Positions 25,147-38,200 of a stretch of 64,000 nucleotides of DNA are shown here, one piece after another (position 1 is the first letter of the stretch; the number at the start of each line of letters is the position of its first letter). The translations under genes were made by a program, and so were the position numbers. The DNA lies in assembly GCA_963678705.1 (NCBI GenBank), contig OY783211.1, positions 12,724,603 to 12,788,602 of the forward strand, written 5' to 3'. Under the pieces are notes generated by a model, which ran no database searches, was not told the DNA's origin, and saw only the letters and a list, made by a program, of their open reading frames with translations. Source of the DNA: Panorpa germanica. Its lineage: Eukaryota; Arthropoda; Insecta; Mecoptera; Panorpidae.

Positions 25147-25751
25147 TTTTCACCATTTATTAAGATACTACTCTTAAGAAATTATTATTCATTAATAATT
25201 CCTTAAAAGTCACATTTTCTTTAATCCCACTTCATTTTAGGTCATGCACTTATTACAAATTTTATTCACGAATGCTTCACATCTCGTACCTTACATTTAA
25301 TTATTCAATTTACAATATTTTTTTATATTACACACACTTAAAACTTCCATTTTTATATTTAAGCAAAAACTTCCAATATTATATATTCGTACCCAAAATA
25401 TATTCTTCCAATTTTTGTAATATAATCTTCCAATTAATTCACAATTTAATTAGAAATGTTTTAGAACACTTATTTTTGAAGCATACAAGCTTATAGGATG
25501 CATCGCTGTTTATAAGACTTAGCTAAATGTTAATAAGTTTCTAGATCAAATATTTGTAACACCAGTAGCACCATGAAATTCAACATTTCAACGTCGTATA
25601 AATATTTAAAAGTATCAACTACTTACCGTTTAATGTTATAAAAATCTTACATTCAAGTTTAAGCTTTTTCTACTTCTAAAAAAAGGTGTGTGTCCTCGCT
25701 GAATCCAAACTCAATTTCTTTACTATTAAAATAATGGGCTTGTGTCCTCAT

Positions 25752-25895
25752 TTTTTAGTGGTCGATTTTTCAATTGTTGATTGAAATTGATGTTAATAAA
25801 TGTGTATTGGCGTGTCTATTTTATTAAATATCTAAATATTGAGATATAGCAATTAAAAGTTTGAATTGTAGTTTTAGCGCTAGAAATGGTCGGCC
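25752..25895 (+). repeat. Dispersed repeat B, copy 2
   Basis: Counterpart of 4243-4342: GATTTTTCAATT after TTTTTTAGTGGT, then TTTATTAAATATCTAAATAT and AAAAGTTTGAATTGTAGTTT. Confidence 0.55.
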
Positions 25896-27740
25896 ATATT
25901 TGTATGACATGAAATGCATTTTAACGTCAGTTATTTGTTGAGTAGGTTAGTGCTGTGGCAATGTTCTGTAGCTGTTGGTAGTCAAATAATCAAGTCAAGT
26001 CAAAGAATAATAGGTTTTTATTTTAGTTAACCCTGCTAAGGCAGACATACTATTGAAATTTTATTGTTCCTTGAAATAGTTGTAAATAATATTTGATATT
26101 TTGATATATAAATACATATAGCAGAGATTTATGAGCTGTAAGGTTGGCAGCGATTGTGATGTCAAATGCATTTGGAATGTGTACAACGTTGAATCCCTTT
26201 AATAATTAAAGAGACAAATGACTTTTTTAATTGGGAATATCTCTTAACATATAAGGAGTTATTAAAAAATCATTGAACATTTGAGGTTCTAGTAACCCAC
26301 TTTATCAATATATAGTACACTTTTATAGAAATTAAGACATATGATACAAGCCCATTGCTAATTAATTTAGTGTGTTATATCTCTTTGTTTTGTGTGTGTT
26401 ATAAACTATTTGATCACGGAAACCATTAACAGAAGCTATTTACAATTATTATTTATTTATTTATTTGCTTATAAAAATTACAAAACACGATAAAAGTGCA
26501 TACCAAAGTAGTAAATATTATGATAAAATCCTACTTAGTTTTATTTTTTATTTTAGAAACATATATTTTTTCATCCCATTATCTAGGCCCGAAAAATAAA
26601 ACGAAAGTGCATCAATGTTTTTGTGAAGAGCAAACTCTGAGTGAAAACTGAGCCGTGCTGACATCTTCTGGACTAAGTGCCAAACAATTAATTGTATTGT
26701 AAATAATTTTTTTTTATTTATCAAAAATAAAAATACAAATTTTAGTGTTGTATTATTTAGTGGTTTTAGGTGATTATTAAATTTAGATATAAATTTATAC
26801 TTAATTATAACTTTCTTATGTAACTCTTAACGTAAATATTATATAACGAGAAAATGTTACTTTAAACGGAATGATAAGGAATCATTTTAAAATTTGTTTA
26901 ATTATTACACCATTCGCATATAGTGATTTTTTATAGAATTTAATTTAGTTCTGTTAGGATAATTTTTTGAAGAAATTGTAAGCTGTTTTATACTTCAATT
27001 ATGATATATTATACATGTTGACATCGTTGCATAAACAATATATAAATGGGGACCCCATTTGTCTTAGTTGTCTATTAGTTAATCCGGACATATATAGACA
27101 ATTGACAATTTTTGTAGATAAATGGGTTTGCAGTAAGTAAATAAATTTAAAATTACTTTTTTTAGACCAAACGCTAACTAACGTCATTTTATCGAACATG
27201 AACCGAATTTAACGTCAATTCATAACGTTAGCGTATTATTTTTATGGAAATTAAAAACTGTTATTCAATGAAAATTTTTGCTATATCAAAACGTGATGCC
27301 ATCCAACTTTAAAAATGACGTAGTGCTTGTCTCTTTAACTTTCGTGTTCTTTTAAATTACACTTTTAATTGGTATATCTTTTATAATACTAACTGCTTAA
27401 ATAAATTGAAACGTTCTTTTAAAAAACTGAATAATTTCTCGAGACTGTAGTGCGAATGAATTAATAAGTAAATCATATATTAATTTCTTTAAGTATACAT
27501 AAATCGTCGTTTGTGTGGTCATATCGAAATATACTTAATGTATAAAGTAATACCAAATAAATTCTAGTTTTATATAAACGTTAATAAAAATATGAAAGAG
27601 TTGTCAAAATATTCTCTTATAAATCAATGTGAAACTTGCAGAAATAGATAAGAGGTACATATAACAAATACTTAATTGTATAAACCAGTGTAACATAATT
27701 GAGGCAGGTCTATTTCTGAATAAACTATTACTTACGACAC

Positions 27741-27783
27741 TTTAGTTAAGGAACAAATTATTCTTTAGTTGTAGTTATATTTA
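27741..27783 (+). repeat. 43-bp dispersed repeat D, copy 2
   Basis: Differs from 24198-24240 at three positions only. Confidence 0.75.
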
Positions 27784-30700
27784 ATTTACTTCTACTTTAT
27801 TATGTACATATAGAGTGTATTTTAAGATAAGGACGCTATTTTGTCTTTACGTAAAAATTGTACAATTGGCTCTATAATGTAAAGTGTAAACCAAACTAAT
27901 CTATTTGTTCAAGTCTTACAACAAATCAACACGTTTGTTTTGTCACTCTACTACTACCAAAAAAGGCGGCAAATTCAAAAATCATTTCAATAAAAGAAAT
28001 AAATTTATCATAGTACCAACCAAGCTAAAAATCATATATTTTTACAACTTTAATCCGCATTAATTTTGAAAAGTTTCAACAATGAAATATTGAATTGGTC
28101 GCATTTTAATCCAGATTATTTAATCCATAACAACAAATGAAACTAGAGTTCTTTGATGAATCAATTATGAATTAATAGTTAACTAAAATTCGTTTGTTGA
28201 ATTCATGACGAATTCAAGTTTGCTAAATGTCCATTTATTGAAGTAATCATGAATTCTATTTGAAATAATATGGTTTACTGGACACCATACGTTCATTTGG
28301 CTAATTATAAATAGCTAGTTACAAAACCTATATATTAGACTGTGTCAAAAAGTGAATTACACGACGACAGTAGTTAAATAGTTTAACTGCAATATGTAGA
28401 GTAGTTACATAATAATTGCCAAATGAATATATATGCACTTCTAATATTTGTAGGATCTTAATATGTATATAAGTTATATTTTATTTGTAGATACCTTGTA
28501 AATAGCCTTAACTGTAATAACTGTCTCGATCTTTGTCGTCAAATTTGTTATTTTATATTTATTATTAAATTGTTTAAATTTTGATTCATCTCCACTATAA
28601 TAGTAGTCAGTGCCGCTCCAACCCTAGTCATTGCTGAAATGGATATATTCGATAATATCTAAATCTGATTATTATCTTCTTAGAAAGTCGTGTTGATAAG
28701 CTAATACGTTCATAAGAGATGGAATAGCTCCAATTCATTACCGAATTGATTTGGCTTTTAGTACAAATTGACAAATATGTCCATTTGTTGGGTGTCGTTA
28801 ACCGCCTCTACTGATCAACATACTGGAGATGCATTTTAGATATATTTTTTACATTACCAAACAATACAATGTATATGTTGTAATATTTCTAACCTTAAGC
28901 ATTGATTTTAAAACCTAAACTAAAATCCTGGCTATAGAAACAATAATCAACATCATTTAATAATATAAATAACACAATTTTTGTTTTAATATATGATTGT
29001 ATATATATATATATAACGTTTATATATTTTTGCATGAGAACCGATAAATATATTAAGTTTAAAAGGAATATACTTGTGCAAAAATAATGAACAATGTGAT
29101 GTAGAAATCGTTAAAAGTATAAAAATATATAATCACATGAAGTTGTAAACAGATAGCAATATATTTAAAAATATTTAATAAAAAGTATTAACAAGAGTAA
29201 TTAAAAGATTTAGACCATTTTAAATATTTGAGGTTATGCTTGATTTTAAGAATATTCATGAACATACAAATAAAGGGTTTGCGTAAAAGGAAAGTAATAA
29301 TGCGAATCACTACAACTCCAGCCAGTTTTACATAACGCGATTGTCGTACAACCCACCATACTCCATTACTTCTTTACATTAATCGAGCATAACGTGTTGT
29401 AACGTGTTATGCTTATCAATTTCCAATTTACCAATTGGACAACGCATAACGGTAATGTATTAACGGCGCTGTACGAAAAAATGTTCTCTTAATGCCAGTA
29501 ACGCATACTTATATTATATGCAACGACACTATAAATAACTTGCTCGAAAAAATGCTTTAGACGCCTCTTTCTTAGACTAGAGAAACACTGTAAAATAAAA
29601 TAGTACATTTATATGATTCAATATATTACTGAATTACGGATTTATTCCCATGCTATTCTTTTTCGCTGTGCTGGCACTTGTGTTTTAAGCATTTTTTCCA
29701 ATTTATATTTTACAATATAGAGTACACTAAATTTTACTAGATGAATAATTAATAAATAGTTCTTTCAACAAGCATAATCCCTAATGATCAGGGTCCCTGT
29801 TTATTCTTTTATATTTTTTAATTACTTTAAGAACAAAAGGATAGACCATTTACATTTATTTTTTATATTTCTAAAATATCAAGTACTGGACCAATTAATA
29901 ATATTATTTGATTAAATTAATTTTGTAATTTTAATTATACTTTAAATTAAATTTCTTGTGATTGTTATTAAAAAATAATAAACTAATCTCTGTAAATTTG
30001 TAATTAAGATTAATCGGTACATCAGTTTATAAATATAGTATGGTACATATGTTTATTATCCAAACGTCCTTGATGTGCCCTCCAATCAGCAAATCCTTAC
30101 AAAACATTATGTACTACATGTGGAGTTATCAATAGAAGCCTATATTTAAATAAAAACCTACAAAATCCTTCAGCATGTGAGAACTTTCAGATTTGAGAAC
30201 TTAATATGTTAGCGGAGGTTCAAACCAAACATTTTGTAAACAAATACTTATCCATTAAATTGGATCGCGTTTAAGATTTTAGTTAGGATGGAACTAGGTA
30301 ATAAGATCACTTACTTACGATTGCTTAAGGACTAAAAGTGAATGGATAACGCTGACTAAGTAACGTTATTAATTTAAAAAATAACATCAACGTTCAGTTT
30401 TATAAAAAATCGTACGGATTAATAATATTTCGTTAAATGTTTTGTTTCTATTTCCCGTGTGCATTTTGTACAAACATAAAATACTACAATCAAAGAAGTA
30501 TGTACATTACACAAAATCTTTTTCTTTTATATAAAGAAGTAAAATATACTTTTATAAAGCATATAAGAAAGAACCCATTATACATATTTCCAGCTAACAT
30601 TTGAACATTTATTTTTCTTTTATAAGTTTAGTAAGTAATAACGTTTTTTTAAATTATAAAGATAGTTCTCACATGTATATACAAAACCTACTATAAAAAT

Positions 30701-31806
30701 ATTATATAAATGTGCCTGTAATTGTAAAAGTAATAAAAACATTGTCTTCGGAATTGTAATCACATATAAATAAATATAGATAATATTTTAATTTATATAT
30801 TTGACAATATATAATTTAACAGACAAAATAATAAGAATAAAATTAGTTTTAGCAAATCGCTGTTTACAAATTCTACTATATGAACCATATAATTCAAAAT
30901 AATAATAAAAATACTTTCAATACGAAATAAATTAATTTAAAGTAAAATGCTTATGATTGTCAACAGCCAAGGAAATAATAAAATTAGAAAATAAACTATT
31001 GTTGAATAAAATATCAATATATCTATTGTTAAATGTTTAAATGTTGAATTTGTATGATTATATATAGAACTTAAGCAAAAAATAAAAAGGTAACTTAGTT
31101 ATTATTTAATAATGTAACACCAAAACAAACAAAATAAATATTAAAAAACATTCGATTTATTTTTGTGATTGTATGTTACCACTATTACAGTTTAATTATA
31201 TTTGTAGCTATCTTATTACAGCGAGTAATTTATAAAATTGAAGTTTATTCTCATAAAATTTCTCAGGACCGCGTTGTAATGTGGTTGCATTTCATTAGTT
31301 TATTATTATGTATTTTATAATCTATAATCTTTGGCATTAATCTTAGCCAAAGAATCTTAGGAAAATAATTCAGTCTTGCCTCCCAAAAATTCAATTCTGG
31401 ATGAAATTTAAATATGTGAACTGATTACTCAATGAAATTATATATGTAATCTATGCCATCTTATATAAATTCTCACATTAAAAATTACAGGAAATCTCAT
31501 ATTAATACAGGAATCTCTTTTTGGAGTGAACCTTCACTGTCTCTGGGTCGACCAATTCTAAGTTATTATAATTATTTTATTTTTTATCTTTTGACAGTTG
31601 ATATATTTATAAGTTATTTTTATTCATTTTTAGTTATTTATAATATTTAATATTTATAATTTTTAATAAACATATAAGCTATGTTTTTCTACATAAACTA
31701 CTTTAAATGTTAATAGATTTTATTTCATTTAATTTTTATTTTATTATAGTTTTTCTGAAATAGGTTAAGTTTATTTATTGTATTAATCATATTGTAAATA
31801 CATATA

Positions 31807-32873
31807 ATGTTGGAAAATTTTCGAAATAAGATATATTCCGTCGTCCAGGATGGAATAAATTTCAGTACGAAGGAGAGGTATAAAGTACCAGAAGAATCTA
31901 AACAACCAAACGTTAACTTGTATGCTGGATGTGAAATTCTGGAGAAATATCAAAAGGAGTGGTCTACAATTCATAATTTATCCGAGGTAATGCTAATAAT
32001 ATAGAGCAGAAAAGTTTCGTTATTATGGTATTTCTAACAATATTACTTTATATTACAGGAAAACGCATCGAATGCTGAAAAACTAGACGAAGTGATAACA
32101 ACAATGCAACTGGGTATGCAAAAACGAAAAACAGATATAACAGATTTAAATGTTTCTTTAACAAATATACCAACAGTTGTGGCTACAATACAGTCTTGTG
32201 TGAACACTATGGGCCAATTGGATCATCAATTTAAGCAAGTTGAAAACGCTTTGTTTCAGTTAGAAAATTTGATTGAAATGCAAGAACTACAACAAAAACA
32301 ATTAGAACATAGACACCAAATGTCTCTCTATACAGAAAAAAAATTGGGTAAACCATTTAAGCAAACATATTTTATTTTTATTGTGAAATTAATTTATATT
32401 TTAAATAATTTATTATTAGCTAATTTGGAGCAAGTTCGAATGAATTTGGCATCGAAGCATTCTGAAAATGTTATGAGGCATGAAATTAGTTTAAAAAAGG
32501 TTCAACAAGAAAGACAGTCAGCGTTTCAGGAAGCTTTCCAAAGTGATTTACAACAATTTAAAGAAGCTGGAGCAATACCACGTAAGTAATATACATTTTA
32601 ACATTCGTTAGTATCCGCTAAGAAAACATCGGTAGCTCGAAGCTTCTGATTTGAGGATCGTCTTTTAAGTTATTTCCTCAATATTGTAGCCAATTTGGTT
32701 ATATGCAGCCTTTTTAATTTGGTTATAATGTTAAAGGTGTGTGTATTTTAATATTTCGTTTTGTAGGCCTACAGTCTCCTTCTACAGCTAAGCGGACAAT
32801 GTCTTTAGAAGACATACAGCTGGATCTTCAGACCGAAGACTTTGAAGCACTTGACGATTTTTTAAACAAGTAG
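31807..32873 (+). CDS. Dysb: Dysbindin (DTNBP1 orthologue, BLOC-1 subunit)
   Basis: Four exons join in frame: 31807-31986, 32059-32347, 32420-32581 and 32767-32873 (TAG), giving 245 residues. The protein begins MLENFRNKIYSVVQDG. It has a long predicted coiled coil from about residue 50 to 185 (heptad-like MGQLDHQFKQVENALFQLEN, then LEQVRMNLASKHSENVMRHE). The dysbindin-type stretch QERQSAFQEAFQSDLQQFKEAG follows, and an acidic C-terminal tail ends EALDDFLNK, matching the vertebrate EALDVFLNS end. Dysbindin is a subunit of BLOC-1, needed for lysosome-related organelle biogenesis; in Drosophila it is also needed for presynaptic homeostasis. Here those roles are inherited from the family. The protein is shorter than human isoform 1, as is usual for insect orthologues. 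The introns are small (72, 72 and 185 bp). The second has a length divisible by three and no stop, so retention would stay in frame. Confidence 0.9.
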
Positions 32874-32915
32874 AGATTCATCATCTATTTTAAAATATCA
32901 TAATTGATATTATGT

Positions 32916-32921
32916 AATAAA
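32916..32921 (+). promoter_or_regulatory. Candidate poly(A) signal of dysbindin
   Basis: AATAAA lies about 43 bp after the dysbindin stop codon. A second copy occurs near 33020. Supported by position only. Confidence 0.45.
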
Positions 32922-33379
32922 AATTGGCCTTATATAGATAGTTATAGATTTATATACGTATTTATAAATGTTATATTTTAAATGAAATTATTTTTATAAT
33001 ATTTACAAAGCTATGAATATAATAAATGTTATTCACTTATATACTTTTAAATATTTTATTTTATTATCTTTTACAAATTCAGAACTGCTATTATGAAATG
33101 TAACAACTCAATACTACGAAAGGAAGTGTAGGAGTTGACATCCTGGCGTAGGCGTAATAATTTCTAGACGTAGTAAAGAGCAAATTAAAAATCATTACCT
33201 CCTTTAAATTATAATTTGTCGTATTTTCAGAGGGAATAACTCTGTTGACACTTGTCTCGGAATTTGATCGAAAATTAGTTTTTCTACCGTACAAGCTAAG
33301 AGAATTTATTTTTGATGTCAGACTGATCCTGACTATATTTTCTGGTTTTAAGACTAGAGAGTAGTCTGGTTATATATAT

Positions 33380-33470
33380 CCACAACACCATAAAAACTGC
33401 CAGTATAATAATATAACAAAGCATAGACGGTGATAGGACTCAGCATCGGCAATAGAGCGAGGGAATTTAA
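33380..33470 (+). repeat. Dispersed repeat E, copy 2
   Basis: ACACCATAAAAACTGCC, then GACGGTGATAGGACTCAGCA followed by TCGG, aligns with 12590-12665. The GATGATAGGATTAAGCATAG stretch near 50257 is a third, weaker copy. Confidence 0.5.
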
Positions 33471-33490
33471 AATGTCACTATTTTGACACA

Positions 33491-33555
33491 CAGTGCCGGA
33501 TTAGCCATGTAGCGGAAGTGGCAAATGCTACGGGCCCCCCATCCGGGCCTGATAC
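33491..33555 (+). mobile_element. hAT-like terminal fragment
   Basis: CAGTGCCGGATTAGCCATGT, followed by a GGCAAATGCTACGGGCCCCC stretch, is a hAT-type 5' end. No matching 3' terminus could be located downstream, so this is a truncated or diverged copy. Confidence 0.6.
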
Positions 33556-35207
33556 CGTTTAAACAAACCATAATTTATTGCTTGATGTACTACTGGTTAA
33601 TAGATGGCGCATTCACTTAAAAAATATATGCCTGAGAAACAACATAAATAACGTTGTTCAAAATCAGCTTATGCAAATTAATAATATTTTTTTCTAAAAA
33701 TTAAATTTCCATATTTTTGACATTTTTTGATAGGATTTTTTAATTGAAGAACTAATCAATTAAGTTTAAAATATTTATGTATTTCCAGTCTTTATGGGAC
33801 TTTTTTTAAAAAACTAAAATTTTTATATAGTTGAAATTTTTTGATGGGCTTATTTTCGTTACACGTTTAATTGATGAACTATTCAATTAAATTAAAAATT
33901 TGTATGCATTTTTAAATTATATGCAACTTTTTATAAATTCATGGACTCTTTTTCTAAAACTTCAATTTTTGTATTTCTCAAAAATAATTTTTGTTTTCTA
34001 AGATAATTTTTTATGCTGATTTCAATAAAGAAAAATCATTTTTGCGAATCTATTATGGTTCGAGTGTAACATGCTGATACCTCGTAAACCATCAGCATTC
34101 AAAATTGTGTTAAAATTATAATAGTAAGATTTTTTTTCTTTCAATTTTTAGTACTTTCAAAGCAAGAAGACTATAGCATTAGCCTGAGAAACTTTATGAT
34201 TGATTATAAACTGCAATTTCATAAATTAAAATAATAATGTACAAGCACTTGCTGTAACAAGACAGTTACATAAATAATGAAATTACAATAATATATTTGG
34301 TAGAGGACTCGCGCTGGTTTAATGCCGCGCTGATGGTGCTGTTTTCGAGCCACCGTAAAAAATTAAGTACTAAAGATATAGGAATATAATATATTTCCTA
34401 TGCTTTTGTATTCAAAAAAATGTCTTTATTGGAAAAGAGAACGCTGAATACATATGCCTCTCTTGCCGTCTGTCCCCAACTTCATGTTAATGTCAAAAAC
34501 AAAAAAGAATCGCGTGTAAAAATTATAGTGCCAGATACTTTATAATATATGAATATATGATGTAAGTAAAAATTTTGCGGTTTCGCGCTAAAAAAAAATA
34601 ATAAAATTTAAAATTTCTGTAATTCATAAATTTTTGGTTAAAAAAAATATTTTACATACATAATTATTTTGAATTAAAATTTGCAACAACTGCTTTGAGT
34701 TTTTTTTACCAAAGTTAAATGTTCGAAAAGCTTTTGAATACCAACTTAAGTCGTGTGATACAAGTTGTCAAAGTACCATTCAATAATTTGAAAGTTCGGA
34801 GTAATTTTATGTGGTACAAGAACTGTTATTTCTAATTTTAGATTTCATAAAATAATTTAATACAATTATTAAATTTCTTACAATTTGAGGAATGATATAT
34901 AAGAAGAACAAAATCATTTTCATTATAAAAACCAATCTGTGAATAAATCATATCAATTTTCTTTTGTTTTTGTACGATACAAAAAAACAATATATTTCAA
35001 TAATATCAAATATTATTTATACTAAATTAACCTTTTTAAACAAATTAAACTAAAATATAACTTTTACTATAATTTAGTTATAGTAATATTTATTTGCTAA
35101 ATGAGAAATAAATAAAAATTTTAAGTTGTTTTTCTAAAACAAGAAAAATTTAAAATTTTTCGGCCATTCCAACAAAAATTAAATGAGGTAGCCGTTGCAT
35201 TTTTTAT

Positions 35208-38200
35208 ATGAACAGTGAAGCTGATCCTCTGAGTCGTGCGAAGGCCCATGTCGCTTTGTGTTCGGATCCAGTTTGGGCCCCAAATGATGAAACTAATGCT
35301 TACAGGAGGGCTAACCAGGTACGAATCCTTCACTTTATCCATTCTAACCTTACATTATGCCTAATATTTCAGTCTGTCACGGATTGTACTGAAATTATAT
35401 TCGTAAAGAGCGCCATATAGACATTATAACCTGCAAAGTAGTTGTCAAAAACTGCACTGTAAGTGCAGTAAAACCCAGTTTATCTGCGGATAAACCTTAC
35501 TACAAACTGAAAGATAAAGGAAAAGTTGGTATGCTGCATTGTAACATGACACTCATATCTGGAGATGAATTTCTCATTTGATTACTTTTTACTTAAATGC
35601 AATGAGCAGGTATTTATAAACACGAGTTAACATTCTGACATATAGTATATTAGCACCAGTTAAAGTGCAGCTACAATATAATATTGCATATACAATAATA
35701 TCTAAAACAAGCGAAATATATAGAGTGCAGTTCGTTTACCGTCAATGTTCTGAGAATTAGAATACGGTGATGAGGTTAGTACATAAAAACGAAATGCCAT
35801 CGAAGTGCTGTACGTTTTAGCAATAGACGTTTTGGAAAAACGATTTCTCAGTAAACAAATTCATCCCTATGTTTCGTTTGATTTAAATTAAAACAACATG
35901 GAAGGGGACTTAATATTAATAGTTTAACTTTTGTTAAAATGGATAAAGTTTAAACCAACACCCAAAAGCTATTTAACGTCGAAAAGATAGACCCTATATT
36001 TCTAAACAATTCCTTTTTATTTTATTAAAGCTTTATATTTTATGAAACAGGAAGAGTAGACAAATGATGAGTGTTCCCCCACCAATGGTTTTTGTATGGC
36101 ATCTTCTAAACGAATACAGAACACATATAAAATAGTATTCTTTCGTAGGAACTATGGGTGCGGTCTTGTCGGATTCAAAAGCGCTACGAGTCGGGTAGCG
36201 GCGCCCCGGAACCCCTTCACATGACAATGCAGGAAATTATATCCCCAGTGCCTTGGGAAGATAGGTATGTTAACAGATATAAATACAGTATAAGATGCAG
36301 TAGTCGGCAGTATTTCAGCTTGAACAGAATTGCAGAATTAAATTTCAAAAGTCTGTAAAGTCAAGAATATGGTAGTAAATGCTTTAGTAGATAATAATTG
36401 GTCTCCAACAGGAAATTGAAAGTGCTAAATCAACGGAAATTATATACTTTCTTCTGATGTTTAATAACACTTTATCAAAATTTATGTAATAATGTTTTTT
36501 ATAGAAACTTATACTGATATAACCCAAGGTACATTTAAAAAAAATTGCGATTTATTTTTCATGAATTATTTTTATTTTCTGATGATATTAACACGTATAT
36601 GGAAAGACAGATTCGTTTCAAAACGCCTTCAAAAGCTTGATAATTAAAAATGCCCATTTTAAAAATAAATATTTGAGGTCATAAAATTTAGGAATCCTGA
36701 ATTGACCTGTCATACCATATCACGCAGAAAACTGAGAACACAAATTATTTTGAACTTTTCACATTTCTCAACAAATTTTGTCTAACGATTTCAATGCGCT
36801 ATGTCTAATATATCTCTTATCTATAGCAACTCAACAATGCTGCAAACAATAGAGGAAGAACCTTTGGTATCGTTTTCCTGTATATTATCCAAAAACAATA
36901 GACAATGGCTAGGAACAAGTAACTGGCTAATCGAAATAAAGAAGCAATTCCCAAAACTGGAAGTTGATTTAGATGAAACAAAAAAAAAAATTCGTGTGAA
37001 AAACTGTTCCACATTTTATGAAGATGGTGTGTTTTTTTTTTAATCATATTATACGTATTTATTATATTATTTTAAGCAAACAGATAGTTCTCTAGTTATG
37101 CCAAATTAGATCACTGGAAGGTTAAGTCTCTCAAGGTGTTTTCGTTTTAAATTTTAGAATTCTGATCAGTGAATTATCCAAAGTTTAGTGTCATTCAGTT
37201 TCATTCACAGACGAAAACTTGAAATTTAAATTACAAATAAAAATATTTTGATAGATCTAATTTAGCTGTACGATTAATTATTCTTATATATTAAATATAT
37301 AAACAAGTAAACTTAACATTATATATAACAGATTGTAAGTGACCAATTTGTAGTAGAATTTCAAGAATGTTAAATGCTACTTTAAACTTCCAGGCGTTTC
37401 AGACAAGGATATAGAGAATTTCTCAGTAAAGCGTTATGTTGTAGAGTCTGCGGAAGAAGAGGAATTAGAAAAATTAATATACAATAAGGGATTAAGTGAT
37501 ATTTGGAACAAAAAGTCAGACCCCATGGATTCTTTATTTATTTTACCCGCTGATTTACAATTAAGTTTATACAATCTTGGAACACAGTTTACATTTCAAA
37601 ATAGTCCATCATCAATTTCACCAGCTGAAAGTAGTTTGGCTTCCTCAACGCAAGACTTTATTCAAAATGATACTTCACAAATTGGTCCAATAAAACCAAG
37701 ACGACGTCGGACACCAAGAATAGTATATGATAAGAACCGTCATCAACAAAACTTATCTTTAAACGTAGATGTACCAGAGTTTCATCCGAAACGGTCAGGC
37801 TCCCATTCAAGTTCTCAATCTAGTACAAATACTAGTCTAAATGTCGCATCGAATTCTAGACTTCCCAACAAGTTGACGTTTTCTGATGTGATATCTGTCC
37901 AAACTCCTAAAGGAGCTAAAAAAACACGTGTTAAAATAACAAGTTCATTATCTGATTTAACGGAAACGGCTCAATTTCCGCTCTTTAAAAATGACGCAAA
38001 AACTTTTCCAATACTACCATCAATAACAGAGCCTAAGTTTCAATCATCCGACTTATTTTCTTCTTGCACATATGAAAAACTTATGAATATTGATGCAGAT
38101 GAATGTTCTGAACTATTTGAACCTCAAGATTTTATAACCCCAATTAATACAACTGTCTCTGTAAGTACTGACTCCGCTGTGCATTCTGTTTGGGTAAATT

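Larger units (their letters stand above)
25026..31806. other. 6.8-kb AT-rich spacer between the DPP-like gene and dysbindin
   Basis: It contains repeat B copy 2 (25752-25895), repeat D copy 2 (27741-27783), a short (TA)n tract near 28999-29014 and many homopolymer-rich stretches. A G+C-richer part with CATAACG-type repeats lies near 29330-29480. Nothing protein-coding is supported. Confidence 0.6.
32874..35207. other. Spacer between dysbindin and the large gene
   Basis: AT-rich. It holds repeat E copy 2 (33380-33470) and a hAT-like terminus (33491-33555). Several copies of a TTTTTNATAGGATTTTTTAATT-like motif near 33725-33900 suggest old tandem or element sequence. No exon is supported. Confidence 0.55.

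Noticed and set aside
36827-37026. KH-like or other RNA-binding domain in exon 3 of the large gene
   Set aside because: The pattern FPKLEVDLDETKKKIRVKN is suggestive, but a GxxG loop is absent, so no domain is claimed.
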